DNA from: Micromonospora sp. WMMA1363
GTDB taxonomy: Bacteria > Actinomycetota > Actinomycetes > Mycobacteriales > Micromonosporaceae
Assembly: GCF_030345795.1 (NCBI RefSeq)
Contig: NZ_JAUALB010000004.1
Span: 62,001 to 126,000, forward strand
Reading direction: 5' to 3'
DNA: 64,000 bases
Shown here: positions 16,808 through 25,194 of the stretch, piece after piece
Position numbering within the stretch: the first letter of the stretch is position 1
Layout of the letters: every line of letters begins with the position of its first letter
Notes under the pieces: generated by a model
Database searches by the model: none
Seen by the model: only the letters and a program-made list of their open reading frames with translations
What the model was told of the DNA's origin: nothing
Program-made: the position numbers and the translations under genes

Positions 16808-17401
16808 ATGGCCACCGCGCCCCGATGGAACCAGCACCACACCGCCGAAGACGTCCCATGTCTCTGGTCGCTCATCCCCACCACCGACCCGGCCACCACC
16901 TCGCGATGCCCCGCCGGATGCGCGACCAGCATCATCGAACAGCCCGGCCACGCCCGCCTGGACGCCCTCAACGTGATGGCCCTCGCGGTGCTCCACCACG
17001 CCGCCGAGACCCACCACACCATCCGCGGCGCCGACATCCCCACCGAAGTCCACGACAGGCTCCTGCGCACCAGACACCTCACCCCCGACCCCGCCCGCCC
17101 CGGCACCTACCGCGCCGCCCTGCCGTGCAAGTGCCCGCCCGGCGAGCCCATCGCCGGCCAGCACCGGCGCGACTGCCCCGTCACCAGGACCTACGACCAC
17201 CTCGCCGACGCCCTCGACGAGCTGACCCACAAGGCCGCCCAGGCCAGCGAGGCGTACGACGACCTCGCCACCCTGCTCACCCCTGCCGACGCCGCCGACC
17301 TGGCCGACCACCTCGCCCTTCTCGACCAAGCCACCACCGCCCTGGCCCAGCTGCGCGACCACGCCGACCGCATGACCAACCCCGCCGCCGCACCCCACTG
17401 A
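16808..17401 (+). CDS. Hypothetical protein with Cys pairs
   Basis: 197 residues from ATG 16808. ATG 16769, inside the palindrome, is an in-frame alternative, and neither has a good ribosome-binding site. The N-terminus WNQHHTAEDVPCLWSL, then CPAGCATSIIEQPGHA, resembles the 98-aa protein at 21349 (WNYHRNGYDDWCPWSM, then CPADCPASTIEPATAGH), so the two are paralogues. The middle has CKCPPGEP...RDCPV and the C-terminus is a helical hairpin. Possible zinc-binding protein of unknown role. Confidence 0.6.
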   Translation: MATAPRWNQHHTAEDVPCLWSLIPTTDPATTSRCPAGCATSIIEQPGHARLDALNVMALAVLHHAAETHHTIRGADIPTEVHDRLLRTRHLTPDPARPGTYRAALPCKCPPGEPIAGQHRRDCPVTRTYDHLADALDELTHKAAQASEAYDDLATLLTPADAADLADHLALLDQATTALAQLRDHADRMTNPAAAPH

Positions 17402-17409
17402 CAACCCCG

Positions 17410-17435
17410 GGGCGCGGCCGGCACCGGCCGCGCCC
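17410..17435. terminator. Intercistronic hairpin
   Basis: GGGCGCGGCCG, four-base loop, CGGCCGCGCCC, eight bases after the stop of the preceding gene and 15 bases before the next ATG. Confidence 0.55.
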
Positions 17436-17450
17436 GACCCGGAGCACACC

Positions 17451-18284
17451 ATGACCGACCGCCGCACCCTCCCCCTACCCAGCCCCTACACCGACCTCAA
17501 CACCGCCGAAACCATCAACCCCGACACCGGCCGCGTCACCTACCGATTCCGCGCACCCCGCGCCGCCGGAACGACCGTCATCGGACCCGAGTTCCGAGGC
17601 GAAGACTCCCCCATCCCCACCCTCATCTACGCCCAGTTCGGCGACGACGCCTACAACGACAACGACCGCGCCGACCGACCCGTCATCAACGGCGTCACCA
17701 TCACCGGCGGCATCATCCTCAACCCCACCGAATACCTCGCCCGCCCCGACGGCGGCTACATCGGACTCCGCCGCAGCATCGACCGCTGGACGAACACCAG
17801 CGCACCGGTCGCGACCAGCCGCTACGGATCCGCCATCATCCGAACCCTGCTCACCGCCTGGCACGAACGCCCCGACCGCGACGACCTCATCCACGCCGCC
17901 GCCCGACACGCCGCGCCCCGACGCCTCGCAGAACTGCGCCGACACACGATCGACCCGATCAAGGCGCAGATCGACAAGCTTTCCGACCAGCTCGTCGACC
18001 ACTACGCCCTCGCCGGCCAACTGACCCGCCTCGCCGCCGAGTACGAAGCCACCCGCACCGACCCCCAGCACCCCGACCCGGAGCGCACACCCTCATGGCA
18101 CCGACCGACGCCACCACCGCGCCCACCCGATACCCTGACCGGCGTACGGCAACCGCCCGCCGCCCGCCCACCAGCGGCCGTAGGGCGGCTCGCCGTACGG
18201 CCGCCGCACCACCGCCGTATCCCCTCACCGGCCCAGGTCCGGCGACCACCGTCGCCCGCACCCGAGCCCGCGAGGACCCCGTGA
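17451..18284 (+). CDS. Hypothetical protein
   Basis: 277 residues from ATG 17451 (GGAGCACACC upstream). The first 200 residues look folded (GRVTYRFRAPRAAGTTVIGPE; PTLIYAQFGDDAYND; RYGSAIIRTLLTAW) and end in a helical pair (QIDKLSDQLVDHYALAGQL). The last 70 residues are Pro/Arg-rich and probably disordered. The family is unknown to me. Its stop overlaps the next start (GTGA), so the two genes are translationally coupled. Confidence 0.65.
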   Translation: MTDRRTLPLPSPYTDLNTAETINPDTGRVTYRFRAPRAAGTTVIGPEFRGEDSPIPTLIYAQFGDDAYNDNDRADRPVINGVTITGGIILNPTEYLARPDGGYIGLRRSIDRWTNTSAPVATSRYGSAIIRTLLTAWHERPDRDDLIHAAARHAAPRRLAELRRHTIDPIKAQIDKLSDQLVDHYALAGQLTRLAAEYEATRTDPQHPDPERTPSWHRPTPPPRPPDTLTGVRQPPAARPPAAVGRLAVRPPHHRRIPSPAQVRRPPSPAPEPARTP

Positions 18285-18829
18285 CCACACCCGGCCAGCA
18301 CGACCGCACCGACGACCCCGCCGTGCCCACCCGCCTGGTCGACGGCCACCTCTGCACCAACCGCGCCGGCATCGCCCACCTAGCCGGCTGGACCCCCGGC
18401 AACTCCGTCAACGTCCGCGCCCGCACCGACCCCGACTTCCCCACCCACCTACGAAAGATCGGCCGCGACTACTGGTACCCAATGGACCGAGTCGACACCT
18501 ACCTCGCAGCCCTCGCCGAACGCGCCGCCGCGAAAAAACCACCCGCCGTCAAACCCGGCGACCCAGACGACGACCTCCACGGCGACGAGGCCGCAGACGC
18601 CCTCCACATCGCTGCGGCAACCCTGCGCAGCTACGTCCGGTACTCCATCCCCTACTGGACCGGCGAGAGGGAAGGCCGCCCCCTCCTCCCCCCGCCAGAC
18701 ATCGAGGAAGAACGCGAAAACAAATTCGGCCCCTACACCCACCGAGCCTGGTACCGACGCACCCTCGCAGCCCACCAAGCCCAGCGCCCCGGCCCCGGCA
18801 CCGGAGCCGGCCGCCCCCGCGAACAGTAG
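18281..18829 (+). CDS. Putative DNA-binding protein with two HTH-like segments
   Basis: 182 residues from GTG 18281, overlapping the preceding stop by four bases; the longer upstream open frame is read-through of the previous gene. Two similar segments resemble winged-helix/excisionase folds: NRAGIAHLAGWTPGNSVNV ... DYWYPMDRVDTYLAAL and DEAADALHIAAATLRSYV ... YTHRAWYRRTLAAH. A role in excision, replication or regulation of the element is plausible but not shown. A strong terminator hairpin follows at 18850-18888. Confidence 0.65.
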   Translation: MTTPGQHDRTDDPAVPTRLVDGHLCTNRAGIAHLAGWTPGNSVNVRARTDPDFPTHLRKIGRDYWYPMDRVDTYLAALAERAAAKKPPAVKPGDPDDDLHGDEAADALHIAAATLRSYVRYSIPYWTGEREGRPLLPPPDIEEERENKFGPYTHRAWYRRTLAAHQAQRPGPGTGAGRPREQ

Positions 18830-18849
18830 CCAGCACCCCGAAACACACA

Positions 18850-18888
18850 ACGGCCGGAGGGCAAGTTTGGCGAACCCCCTCCGGCCGT
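18850..18888 (+). terminator. Terminator hairpin
   Basis: ACGGCCGGAGGG (18850-18861) and CCCTCCGGCCGT (18877-18888), perfect 12-bp stem, 20 bases after the stop codon of the preceding gene. It closes the first block of backbone genes. Confidence 0.75.
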
Positions 18889-19028
18889 CTAGCGACGACG
18901 CCACACCGGCCCCAACCAGGCCAAACGCCGAACACCTACCCCCCATCCTACCGAAACAACCACCAGCCGCTGCGTCGGGACCGCGGCCCACACAACCTGG
19001 CCCCAACCGACCACAGCCCGCTCCGAAC

Positions 19029-19533
19029 CCACAAAACCCTGATGTCGTACCTGCGTCGTGGTTCGGGCCGTTGCTCCCGCCGTCACCGGGCGGGGGCCCA
19101 CCAGTGGGCCCCCTCGCCCTGCCATCTCCGCGTCCAGGACCACACCGCGGCCCGCGGTTCGCCGGCGCCGGCCGGTCGCGGGTGATGCCGGCGGCATCAC
19201 CAGAGGGCCGGGTCGTAGGGCCTCTCCCCCACCACGGTGACCGAGCTATCGACCCTGCGGGCCGATGGCCTTCAGCCGGACCAGCGTGCCGCCGCTGGAC
19301 CGCGGCCCCTCCGGGGAGGAACACCACCAGGATGGGGGCCGATCCATCCCGGCGGCGCTGCCACAAGGGCAACCACGGCCAGCGCCGGGCCGCAACCAAA
19401 CCCCGGTTGCAGCCCGACACCGACCGTGGTCGGTCACGACCAGCGCCGCCGGGATGGATCTCACACCGAACCCCGGGCACGAAAAAACCCCAGGTCAACA
19501 CCCCTCCAACCCAGCAAGTGTGCTAGAATTTTA
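19029..19533. repeat. 505-bp perfect direct repeat, copy 2
   Basis: Same sequence as 11791-12295, offset by 7238 bases, including the palindrome (19182-19200), the long inverted repeat and the promoter box at the right end. The stretch 18889-19028 before it holds nothing I recognise. Confidence 0.92.
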
Positions 19534-19535
19534 AG
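19518..19535 (+). promoter_or_regulatory. Promoter box 4
   Basis: GTGTGCTAGAATTTTAAG, with TAGAAT at 19524-19529. The leader that follows resembles the one after box 1 (GACGGCGAACCCC, then ACACCAGACCAACC). 67 bases before ATG 19603. Confidence 0.7.
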
Positions 19536-19602
19536 TGTGAGGGAGGGGGACGGCGAACCCCCCAACCGCACACCACACCAGACCAACCACTGAGGGAAAC
19601 CT

Positions 19603-21105
19603 ATGACCACCCACGGCGATGGCCCCACGCCAGACGTCCAGCGATACGGCTGCGCAACCTGCCGTACCCCCCTGAACACGTTCGAGAGCCCCGGCAACCC
19701 GGTTGTCTTTCTCCACCCCGGTAACACCACCGCGAACCACGACCCCGACCCGGTGCCACTGAGCCAGCTGCCCACGGTTGAGGCCGTCTGCGACTTCTGC
19801 TCCGCGCCCAACCCGGTCGCCTCCTTCGCCTTCAGCAGCCTCGAAATCGTCACGGTCGACGAAGACGACAGCCCCACGATGACGCACGACCTAGGCGGTA
19901 ACTGGGCCGCGTGCGAAGGATGCGCCCGCCTTGTCGCGACACGCGACGTTGCAGGCCTGACGGCCCGCGCCGCCAGACGAGCCCGCCGACGCGGCATCCC
20001 CGCCACCGCAGCGACATTCGGGCCACTGCATCAAGCGCTGTTCGCCGCGACGCCCCTCACCCCACCCCGCCTGCCGTTGCGCGGCACCGCCGCCCAGCCG
20101 TCCACCACCCCCGACGTTCGATCGATCCGACCCCAAGCGTTGCCCAAGGTGCGCGATCGACTCGTCAGGTTCTGGCGCAACGCCGGCGAAGCCTTCGTCC
20201 TAGAGTCGCTTAACATCGGAGCCGGCTACAGCGTCCCCGGCCACATGATCCCCGGAGCACCGCTGCACGCCTCCGTCATCCGCGACCTCACCGGCGAACT
20301 CATCAACCAGTACACCGCCCTTATGAGCAACCACGTCGAGAACGGCAGGCTGTTTTGGGTGGACAGCGAGTTTACGGCTCTCGCCGCCCATGCCGCTCGG
20401 GACCTCCCCGATATCCGCGTCCAGCCGGCCGAACTGCCCACGTCTGACGGCCTGCTCGTCTGGCAGGACCCGATCGCATGGCTCAACGATCACGAAGCGG
20501 GCACCACCATGCCGGTAACGGCCGTCTCCTGGGGACCGATCCCCGGAGGCGTCTGGGTCGTGTTCTACACGCCAGCCGAAACCGTCCTCACCGAATCCGG
20601 CCAGATCACCGAACAGCGGTTCCAACGCCTTCGCGATCGCATCGGATGGTTCGCGCCCGTGCACACCGGTACCGCACTGGTCTACGGCGAGAACCACGAC
20701 GCCGAGTCCGACGACAGTCGCAAGCTCCTTACCGCCCTCATTGCGACATGGATCCTCACCACCCAGCCCGACGCCGAAATCACCGAAAAACCGGCCGACA
20801 AGGCCACCCGCAAGGCGTACAAACGAACCAAGCGCCCCGCGCCCGTCGTGCGTCTGGTCAGCCTGCGCCGCAAACAGCAGACCCGCACCGAGGAGACCAC
20901 CACCGGCAAGACCCGCACCTACACCCGCCGATGGTGGGTAGCGGGATTCTTCCGCGAACAGCCCTACGGCCCCGGCCGCGCCCTACGCCGCCGTACCTAT
21001 GTGCGCCCACACATCAAAGGCCCAGCCGACGCCCCGCTCATCCTCACCGACCAGGTAAACATCCTCGGCCGCAACACCGACCAGCATCCGAGGGAGAACC
21101 GATGA
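19603..21105 (+). CDS. Large hypothetical backbone protein
   Basis: 500 residues from ATG 19603 (GAGGGAAACCT upstream). The N-terminal 130 residues have three Cys pairs (CATCRTPL; CDFCSAPN; CEGCARLV), probably zinc sites. The middle is a mixed alpha/beta region (VWVVFYTPAETVLTESGQ). The C-terminus RRWWVAGFFREQPYGPGRAL ... RRRTYVRPHIKGP is a motif I have seen in proteins of actinobacterial plasmids and phages without a known function. It has its own promoter (box 4 at the end of the second 505-bp repeat), which suggests a central backbone role. It could be involved in replication, but nothing proves that. Confidence 0.75.
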   Translation: MTTHGDGPTPDVQRYGCATCRTPLNTFESPGNPVVFLHPGNTTANHDPDPVPLSQLPTVEAVCDFCSAPNPVASFAFSSLEIVTVDEDDSPTMTHDLGGNWAACEGCARLVATRDVAGLTARAARRARRRGIPATAATFGPLHQALFAATPLTPPRLPLRGTAAQPSTTPDVRSIRPQALPKVRDRLVRFWRNAGEAFVLESLNIGAGYSVPGHMIPGAPLHASVIRDLTGELINQYTALMSNHVENGRLFWVDSEFTALAAHAARDLPDIRVQPAELPTSDGLLVWQDPIAWLNDHEAGTTMPVTAVSWGPIPGGVWVVFYTPAETVLTESGQITEQRFQRLRDRIGWFAPVHTGTALVYGENHDAESDDSRKLLTALIATWILTTQPDAEITEKPADKATRKAYKRTKRPAPVVRLVSLRRKQQTRTEETTTGKTRTYTRRWWVAGFFREQPYGPGRALRRRTYVRPHIKGPADAPLILTDQVNILGRNTDQHPRENR

Positions 21106-21173
21106 GCCACCACGACCAGCGCCCCGCAGTTCTAGCGGTATCCGAGGCCCGCGAATTGTTCCGGCTCTGCTGA
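21102..21173 (+). CDS. 23-aa peptide coupled to large backbone gene
   Basis: ATG 21102 overlaps the stop of the preceding gene (ATGA) and opens a 23-codon frame ending in TGA. GAGGGAGAACCG precedes it, a good ribosome-binding site. Either a leader-type peptide or chance. Confidence 0.35.
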   Translation: MSHHDQRPAVLAVSEARELFRLC

Positions 21174-21220
21174 CCACCGGCATGTCCGGGGCTCGACAAG
21201 ACCGGACCACCGCCGGCCAC

Positions 21221-21300
21221 GGGTTCGGGCGCATCGAGCGCCCGAACCCGTGCGGGGCGCTCACGCGCCGCCCCCGCACCCCCGGCTACCCCGCCTCACC
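21221..21300. repeat. Hairpin block, copy 3
   Basis: GGGTTCGGGCGC-atcga-GCGCCCGAACCC (21221-21249) then GCGGGGCGCTCACGCGCCGC, as in the copies at 16010 and 16677 but without the palindrome. The following gene is a paralogue of the one after copy 2. Confidence 0.85.
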
Positions 21301-21348
21301 CTCCGCGCCAAACCTGGCCACCCACAGGAACACCACCGGAGCGACGAC

Positions 21349-21645
21349 ATGCCGAACACCGACCAACATCGATGGAACTATCACCGCAACGGCTACGACG
21401 ACTGGTGCCCGTGGTCGATGTGCTTCACCACTGCCGACCCCGCAGGCGACGACACCCGCTGCCCGGCCGACTGCCCCGCCAGCACCATCGAACCCGCCAC
21501 CGCCGGCCACCCTCCCGTCCCGCACCACGCCACGGCCCGCACCACCCCGAGAACCACGCCTCCAAGCCGCTACCCTGACGGCGATACGAAGCCGGCGAGC
21601 CCTCCGCCGCCCGGTCGGGCCGAGGCGAGGCGCAACGCAAAGTAG
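21349..21645 (+). CDS. Small Cys-containing protein
   Basis: 98 residues from ATG 21349. The first 50 residues match the start of the 197-aa protein at 16808 (tryptophan/Cys pattern WCPWSMCFTT, then CPADCPASTIEP). The rest is a Pro/Thr-rich tail. It is a shortened paralogue, duplicated together with the upstream hairpin block. Function unknown. Confidence 0.55.
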   Translation: MPNTDQHRWNYHRNGYDDWCPWSMCFTTADPAGDDTRCPADCPASTIEPATAGHPPVPHHATARTTPRTTPPSRYPDGDTKPASPPPPGRAEARRNAK

Positions 21646-21660
21646 TCAAACAACCCATCT

Positions 21661-21710
21661 AAAACAGTTTTGATATCTAAGAAAGTTTAGATACTATAGA
21701 CGTGTGAGTC
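21661..21710 (+). promoter_or_regulatory. AT-rich operator/promoter before parB
   Basis: AAAACAGTTTT (21661-21671) is followed by a palindrome, TATCTAA (21674-21680), six-base spacer, TTAGATA (21687-21693), and TACTAT as a possible -10. This is strikingly AT-rich for the window. It lies about 110 bases upstream of the ParB-like start and could be an autoregulatory or partition site. Confidence 0.6.
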
Positions 21711-21819
21711 GGAAGTCGTAAGGCGGAAGACGAACAACGATTGTGGGGGCGGCCGACCGCCCAGGACAAGCCACCCCCACAACAGATCACCCACCCACAG
21801 TGTACCCAAGGAGCCCGAC

Positions 21820-23538
21820 ATGGCCCGCAGAGGTAGTGGCCTCGCAAGCAACCCGCTCGCCCAGCTCAAGCAGGAAGAAGAGCGGATGGAGAAGGCAGCC
21901 GTCGAGGCTGCCCAGGCCACCGGTGCCACCATCCAGGAACTGACCATCGGGGAGGTCGCCCCGGACCCTGAAAACCCCGAGAGCCGCCTCTCCCCCGACG
22001 ACAAGCTCGTTGCGTCGATCAAGGCCGAAGGCCAACTGTCGGCCGGAGTGGTCGTCCCGGTCGACGTCTGGGTGAGCTACGGCAACGACGTGACCCTGCT
22101 CTACACCGCCACGGCTTCCCTGATCTTCGGCGTGCCGGTCGACTCTGTGACCGACGAGCAGCGCGACAAGGCCAAGGAGCAGATCAAGTACGTCATCAAC
22201 TTTGGTCACCGCCGGTGGGCCGCAGCCCGCGCCGCCGGACTGAACGCCTACCGCGCGGTCGTGTCCGACACGCTCAAGGACAACACCACCAAGCGCATCC
22301 ACCGGCTGACGGAGAACGTCCTTCGCGAGAGCTACACACCGCTGGAAGAGGCCCGCGAGTTCAAGCGCCTCATCGAGGAGGACAAGCTGGGCCAACGGGA
22401 GATCAGCCGCCGCACCGGCATCCCGCAGCCGTACATCTCCAAGCGGATCGGTCTGCTCAACCTCCCCGACGACGCCCAAGCCGCACTCCGCGAGGGAATC
22501 ATCCCTGTCGAGGCCGCCGTCGAGCTGGCAAAGATCGCGAAGGACGCCGCCCGCATCAAGAAGGTCATCGACGCTGTCGTTGCCATGCCCGCCAAGACCG
22601 ACGCCGACCTCACCGCCCGTTCCCGCCTCGCCGTCGACCAGGCCCGCAAGGAGTACAACGCCCACAAGGCCATCAAGGACAAAGCCGACAAGCGCAAGAA
22701 GCTCACCGCAGAGGGCATCGTCCCCATCGACAACCCCACCACCTACTTCTCCGACAAGCCCGGAACCCGGTTCGACTACCAGATCCACGACGACGACCAG
22801 ATCACCGCCGCCCGCGAGGCAGGAACCCTCGCCGCCTACGTCGTCACCGGCGATCACATCGAGTACTACCTGACCGAGCTGCCGCAGCCGCCCGAGCCCG
22901 AGGAGCCGGAGGGAACCGACGACGAGTCGCAACCCACCGACCCGGACGCCGAGGCCGCCGACGCCGAGACGACCGCCGACGCGGACAGCGAGACCACGCC
23001 CACCGCCACGGGCACCGTCGTGAAGGTCGAGCGCACCAGCACCACGATCCCCGCGCCCCGCGCCACCCAACCGCAGGAGACGGAGGAACAGCGGGCACGC
23101 CGGGAGGAACGCGAAAACGAGGAGCGCGAACACGCGGCAGCCGCCAACGCCCGCGCGGCAGCCTGCGCCCGGATCGCCGCCAAAGCACCCAGCCGCGAAG
23201 CCCTCACCGCCCGACTCGCCCGCCGAATCCTGCTGGTCGAGGAAGACCACAACTTCGAGGCGCAACAACTCGCCGTGAAGTGGCTCAAGGCCGCCACCGT
23301 CGTCGACGAGTCCACCACCGTCTACACCCTGTTCGGCTACGACACCAACATCGACGCCAAACTCGCCGCCCGCGCCGCCTACGTCTACGACCTGGCCCTG
23401 TCCGAGATCCGGGCGCAGGACAGCATCGAATACGACACCGAGGACGCCCAGCACATCAAGCGGCTCATGGACGACGCCGCCTACGAGCCGGCCGAGTGGG
23501 AGCAGCAGGCCCTCCTCGAAGCAGCCGACGAGAAGTAG
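21820..23538 (+). CDS. ParB/KorB-like partition protein
   Basis: 572 residues from ATG 21820 with AAGGAG upstream. The N-terminal ParB/Srx-like domain carries INFGHRRWAAARAAGLNAYRA and RLTENVLRESYTPLEEAREF. The central helix-turn-helix is KLGQREISRRTGIPQPYISK. The C-terminal 250 residues include a long acidic linker and a helical domain ending near 572. These are ParB/RepB/KorB hallmarks: binding centromere or operator DNA and possibly spreading with CTP. It precedes parA and is much longer than typical plasmid ParB. A second, small ParB-like gene follows parA, so this protein may instead be a global KorB-like repressor of the backbone promoters. Confidence 0.85.
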   Translation: MARRGSGLASNPLAQLKQEEERMEKAAVEAAQATGATIQELTIGEVAPDPENPESRLSPDDKLVASIKAEGQLSAGVVVPVDVWVSYGNDVTLLYTATASLIFGVPVDSVTDEQRDKAKEQIKYVINFGHRRWAAARAAGLNAYRAVVSDTLKDNTTKRIHRLTENVLRESYTPLEEAREFKRLIEEDKLGQREISRRTGIPQPYISKRIGLLNLPDDAQAALREGIIPVEAAVELAKIAKDAARIKKVIDAVVAMPAKTDADLTARSRLAVDQARKEYNAHKAIKDKADKRKKLTAEGIVPIDNPTTYFSDKPGTRFDYQIHDDDQITAAREAGTLAAYVVTGDHIEYYLTELPQPPEPEEPEGTDDESQPTDPDAEAADAETTADADSETTPTATGTVVKVERTSTTIPAPRATQPQETEEQRARREERENEEREHAAAANARAAACARIAAKAPSREALTARLARRILLVEEDHNFEAQQLAVKWLKAATVVDESTTVYTLFGYDTNIDAKLAARAAYVYDLALSEIRAQDSIEYDTEDAQHIKRLMDDAAYEPAEWEQQALLEAADEK

Positions 23539-23628
23539 AGCCAGCCCCAGGGTGGACGCGTCGCAGCACCCGGCGGCGCGCCCACCCTTCACCCCTCCCG
23601 ACCGCCCAGACCGCACCAGGAGCCCGTC

Positions 23629-24552
23629 ATGCCCAACGCTGCCGCAACCGATGCCGCCGGCATCACCCCGCCCAACCAGCGAACCCCCGGAAACCGGGAA
23701 ACACGACGCGCCGCCGCCCGCATCACCCGGAGACTGATCCGCGCGGTCGTCATCGCAGTGGCGAACCAGAAGGGAGGCAGTGGCAAGACCACCACCATCC
23801 TCGCCCTCGCCGGTGAACTCGCCCGACGCGGCTACCGAGTCCTCGTCATCGACTGCGACGAACAGGGCAACGCCACCACCGGCCTCGGTGTCCCCGTCGC
23901 CCAGGGGGACACCGAAGGCACCTACTACCTGCTCATGGACGACGAGGCCAAACCGGCCGACGTCATCGTGCCCACCCCGCACGAGAACGTCTCCCTCATC
24001 GCCGGAGGCGAGAAGCTGTCCGAGGTCGCGGCAGCACTCGCCAGCGAGATGGGCAACCACACCTTCCTCTCAGCACACGTCGGGACCCTGCGCGACGAGT
24101 TCGACGTCATCCTGCTCGACACCCCGCCCGCGCTGTCCCTGCTGACCATCAACGCCCTCTACGCCGCTGACGAGATCGCCACCCCGATCAACCCAGGAGA
24201 GTTCGACCTGCGCGGCATCGCGCAGCTGACGAAGACCGTCAAGCGGATCAACACGCGACTGAACAAGACCATCGAGATCGCCCACGTCTTCCTCATCAAC
24301 TTCCGGCCCCGCCGCCGCAACGACCAGGACGCCTACCGCTTCGTCAAAGAGGCATTCCCCAACGCCCTGATCGACACGGCCGACCCGCAGCCCGACGAGG
24401 AATGGCACGGCAGCGGAGTTCCCCAATCCGCGACGGTAAACAGCTCACAGAGCGCCGGTGTACCCCTCACCCTCTTCGAGCCCCGCACAGCGGTCAGCCG
24501 TGCCTACTGCCGCATCGCCGATGTCATCGAGCGCAGGAGCCTCCGTGGCTAG
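23629..24552 (+). CDS. parA: ParA-family partition ATPase
   Basis: 307 residues from ATG 23629 (AGGAG six bases upstream). Deviant Walker A is NQKGGSGKTT (residues 46-55), followed by VLVIDCDEQGNATTGLG and the Walker B-like strand FDVILLDTPPALSL. It positions plasmid copies by ATP-dependent binding to nucleoid DNA. The N-terminal extension before the ATPase fold contains the dispersed palindrome as coding sequence (DAAGIT, 23650-23664). Its stop overlaps the start of a small gene that fits the partner centromere-binding protein. A 34-base stretch (24131-24164) reappears inverted at 38670-38703. Confidence 0.92.
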   Translation: MPNAAATDAAGITPPNQRTPGNRETRRAAARITRRLIRAVVIAVANQKGGSGKTTTILALAGELARRGYRVLVIDCDEQGNATTGLGVPVAQGDTEGTYYLLMDDEAKPADVIVPTPHENVSLIAGGEKLSEVAAALASEMGNHTFLSAHVGTLRDEFDVILLDTPPALSLLTINALYAADEIATPINPGEFDLRGIAQLTKTVKRINTRLNKTIEIAHVFLINFRPRRRNDQDAYRFVKEAFPNALIDTADPQPDEEWHGSGVPQSATVNSSQSAGVPLTLFEPRTAVSRAYCRIADVIERRSLRG

Positions 24553-24856
24553 GCGAAAACCAGAACCCCCCGCCGGGCGTCGCGACAGCGACGCCCCGGC
24601 GGCGTCCGGTGACACCCCCAAAGAACGATCCATCAGCGCCAAGATCGGCCACGACACCGCCGAACGCGCGATGAACGCGTTCTACAGCGCGCCCCACGGC
24701 CTGCCACGCTGGCGCGACTACCTAGAGCAAGCACTCGCGGAGTACACCGAACGACTGGAACGCGAACACAACAACGGCGACCCCTTCCCCCAACGACCCA
24801 CCGACACCCTCACACCGGGGCGCAAGGTCGGCATCTCCCCACGCCGCGCCGGCTGA
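24545..24856 (+). CDS. Small centromere-binding ParB-like protein
   Basis: 103 residues from GTG 24545, overlapping the parA stop by eight bases, a typical parAB coupling. The sequence ISAKIGHDTAERAMNAFYSA, then PRWRDYLEQALAEYTERLE, then EHNNGDPFP fits small ribbon-helix-helix ParB partners of actinobacterial ParA proteins. The N-terminal 40 residues are basic and probably disordered. It would bind a parS site, which I could not identify. Confidence 0.75.
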   Translation: MARRKPEPPAGRRDSDAPAASGDTPKERSISAKIGHDTAERAMNAFYSAPHGLPRWRDYLEQALAEYTERLEREHNNGDPFPQRPTDTLTPGRKVGISPRRAG

Positions 24857-24859
24857 CCG

Positions 24860-24964
24860 TCAACCAGCAACCACCGCGACCGCGAAAGCGAACGCGTCGT
24901 GCAACTCCCGCACCGACACCGCGTGCTTCAACCGCGGATACGCGGTCCGCTCGATCGACGCCAC
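24860..24964 (-). pseudogene. Tn3-type transposase N-terminal remnant
   Basis: 34 codons from GTG 24964 to a stop at 24860 read VASIERTAYPRLKHAVSVRE followed by LHDAFAF. This matches the start of a Tn3-family transposase subgroup different from the intact one at 2927. The frame ends directly after, so only the first part of the gene is left. It marks an old transposon insertion or deletion next to the partition genes. Confidence 0.6.
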
Positions 24965-25194
24965 GAAGCCACCACCCGATCACCAACCGGACAAAGGCCC
25001 CCGCGCCGCCGCAGACTCTAACCAACATCAATCCCCGCAGGGAAATCCCCAGCTCAACGTGATCCTCAACCGCCTATTGCCGGTCTCCGGCGTACTCCGG
25101 TCGGCCCCCAACGAACGGCATCGCCGAAGCACCTATCCGCACATGGCGCCTGCTCCCTCACCACAGGGCAGGCACCATGTGCGAACCCAGGCAG

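Noticed and set aside
18095..18280. Extended N-terminus of the HTH-like protein at 18281
   Set aside because: Overlaps the previous gene and is low-complexity; GTG 18281 with the four-base overlap is the better start.
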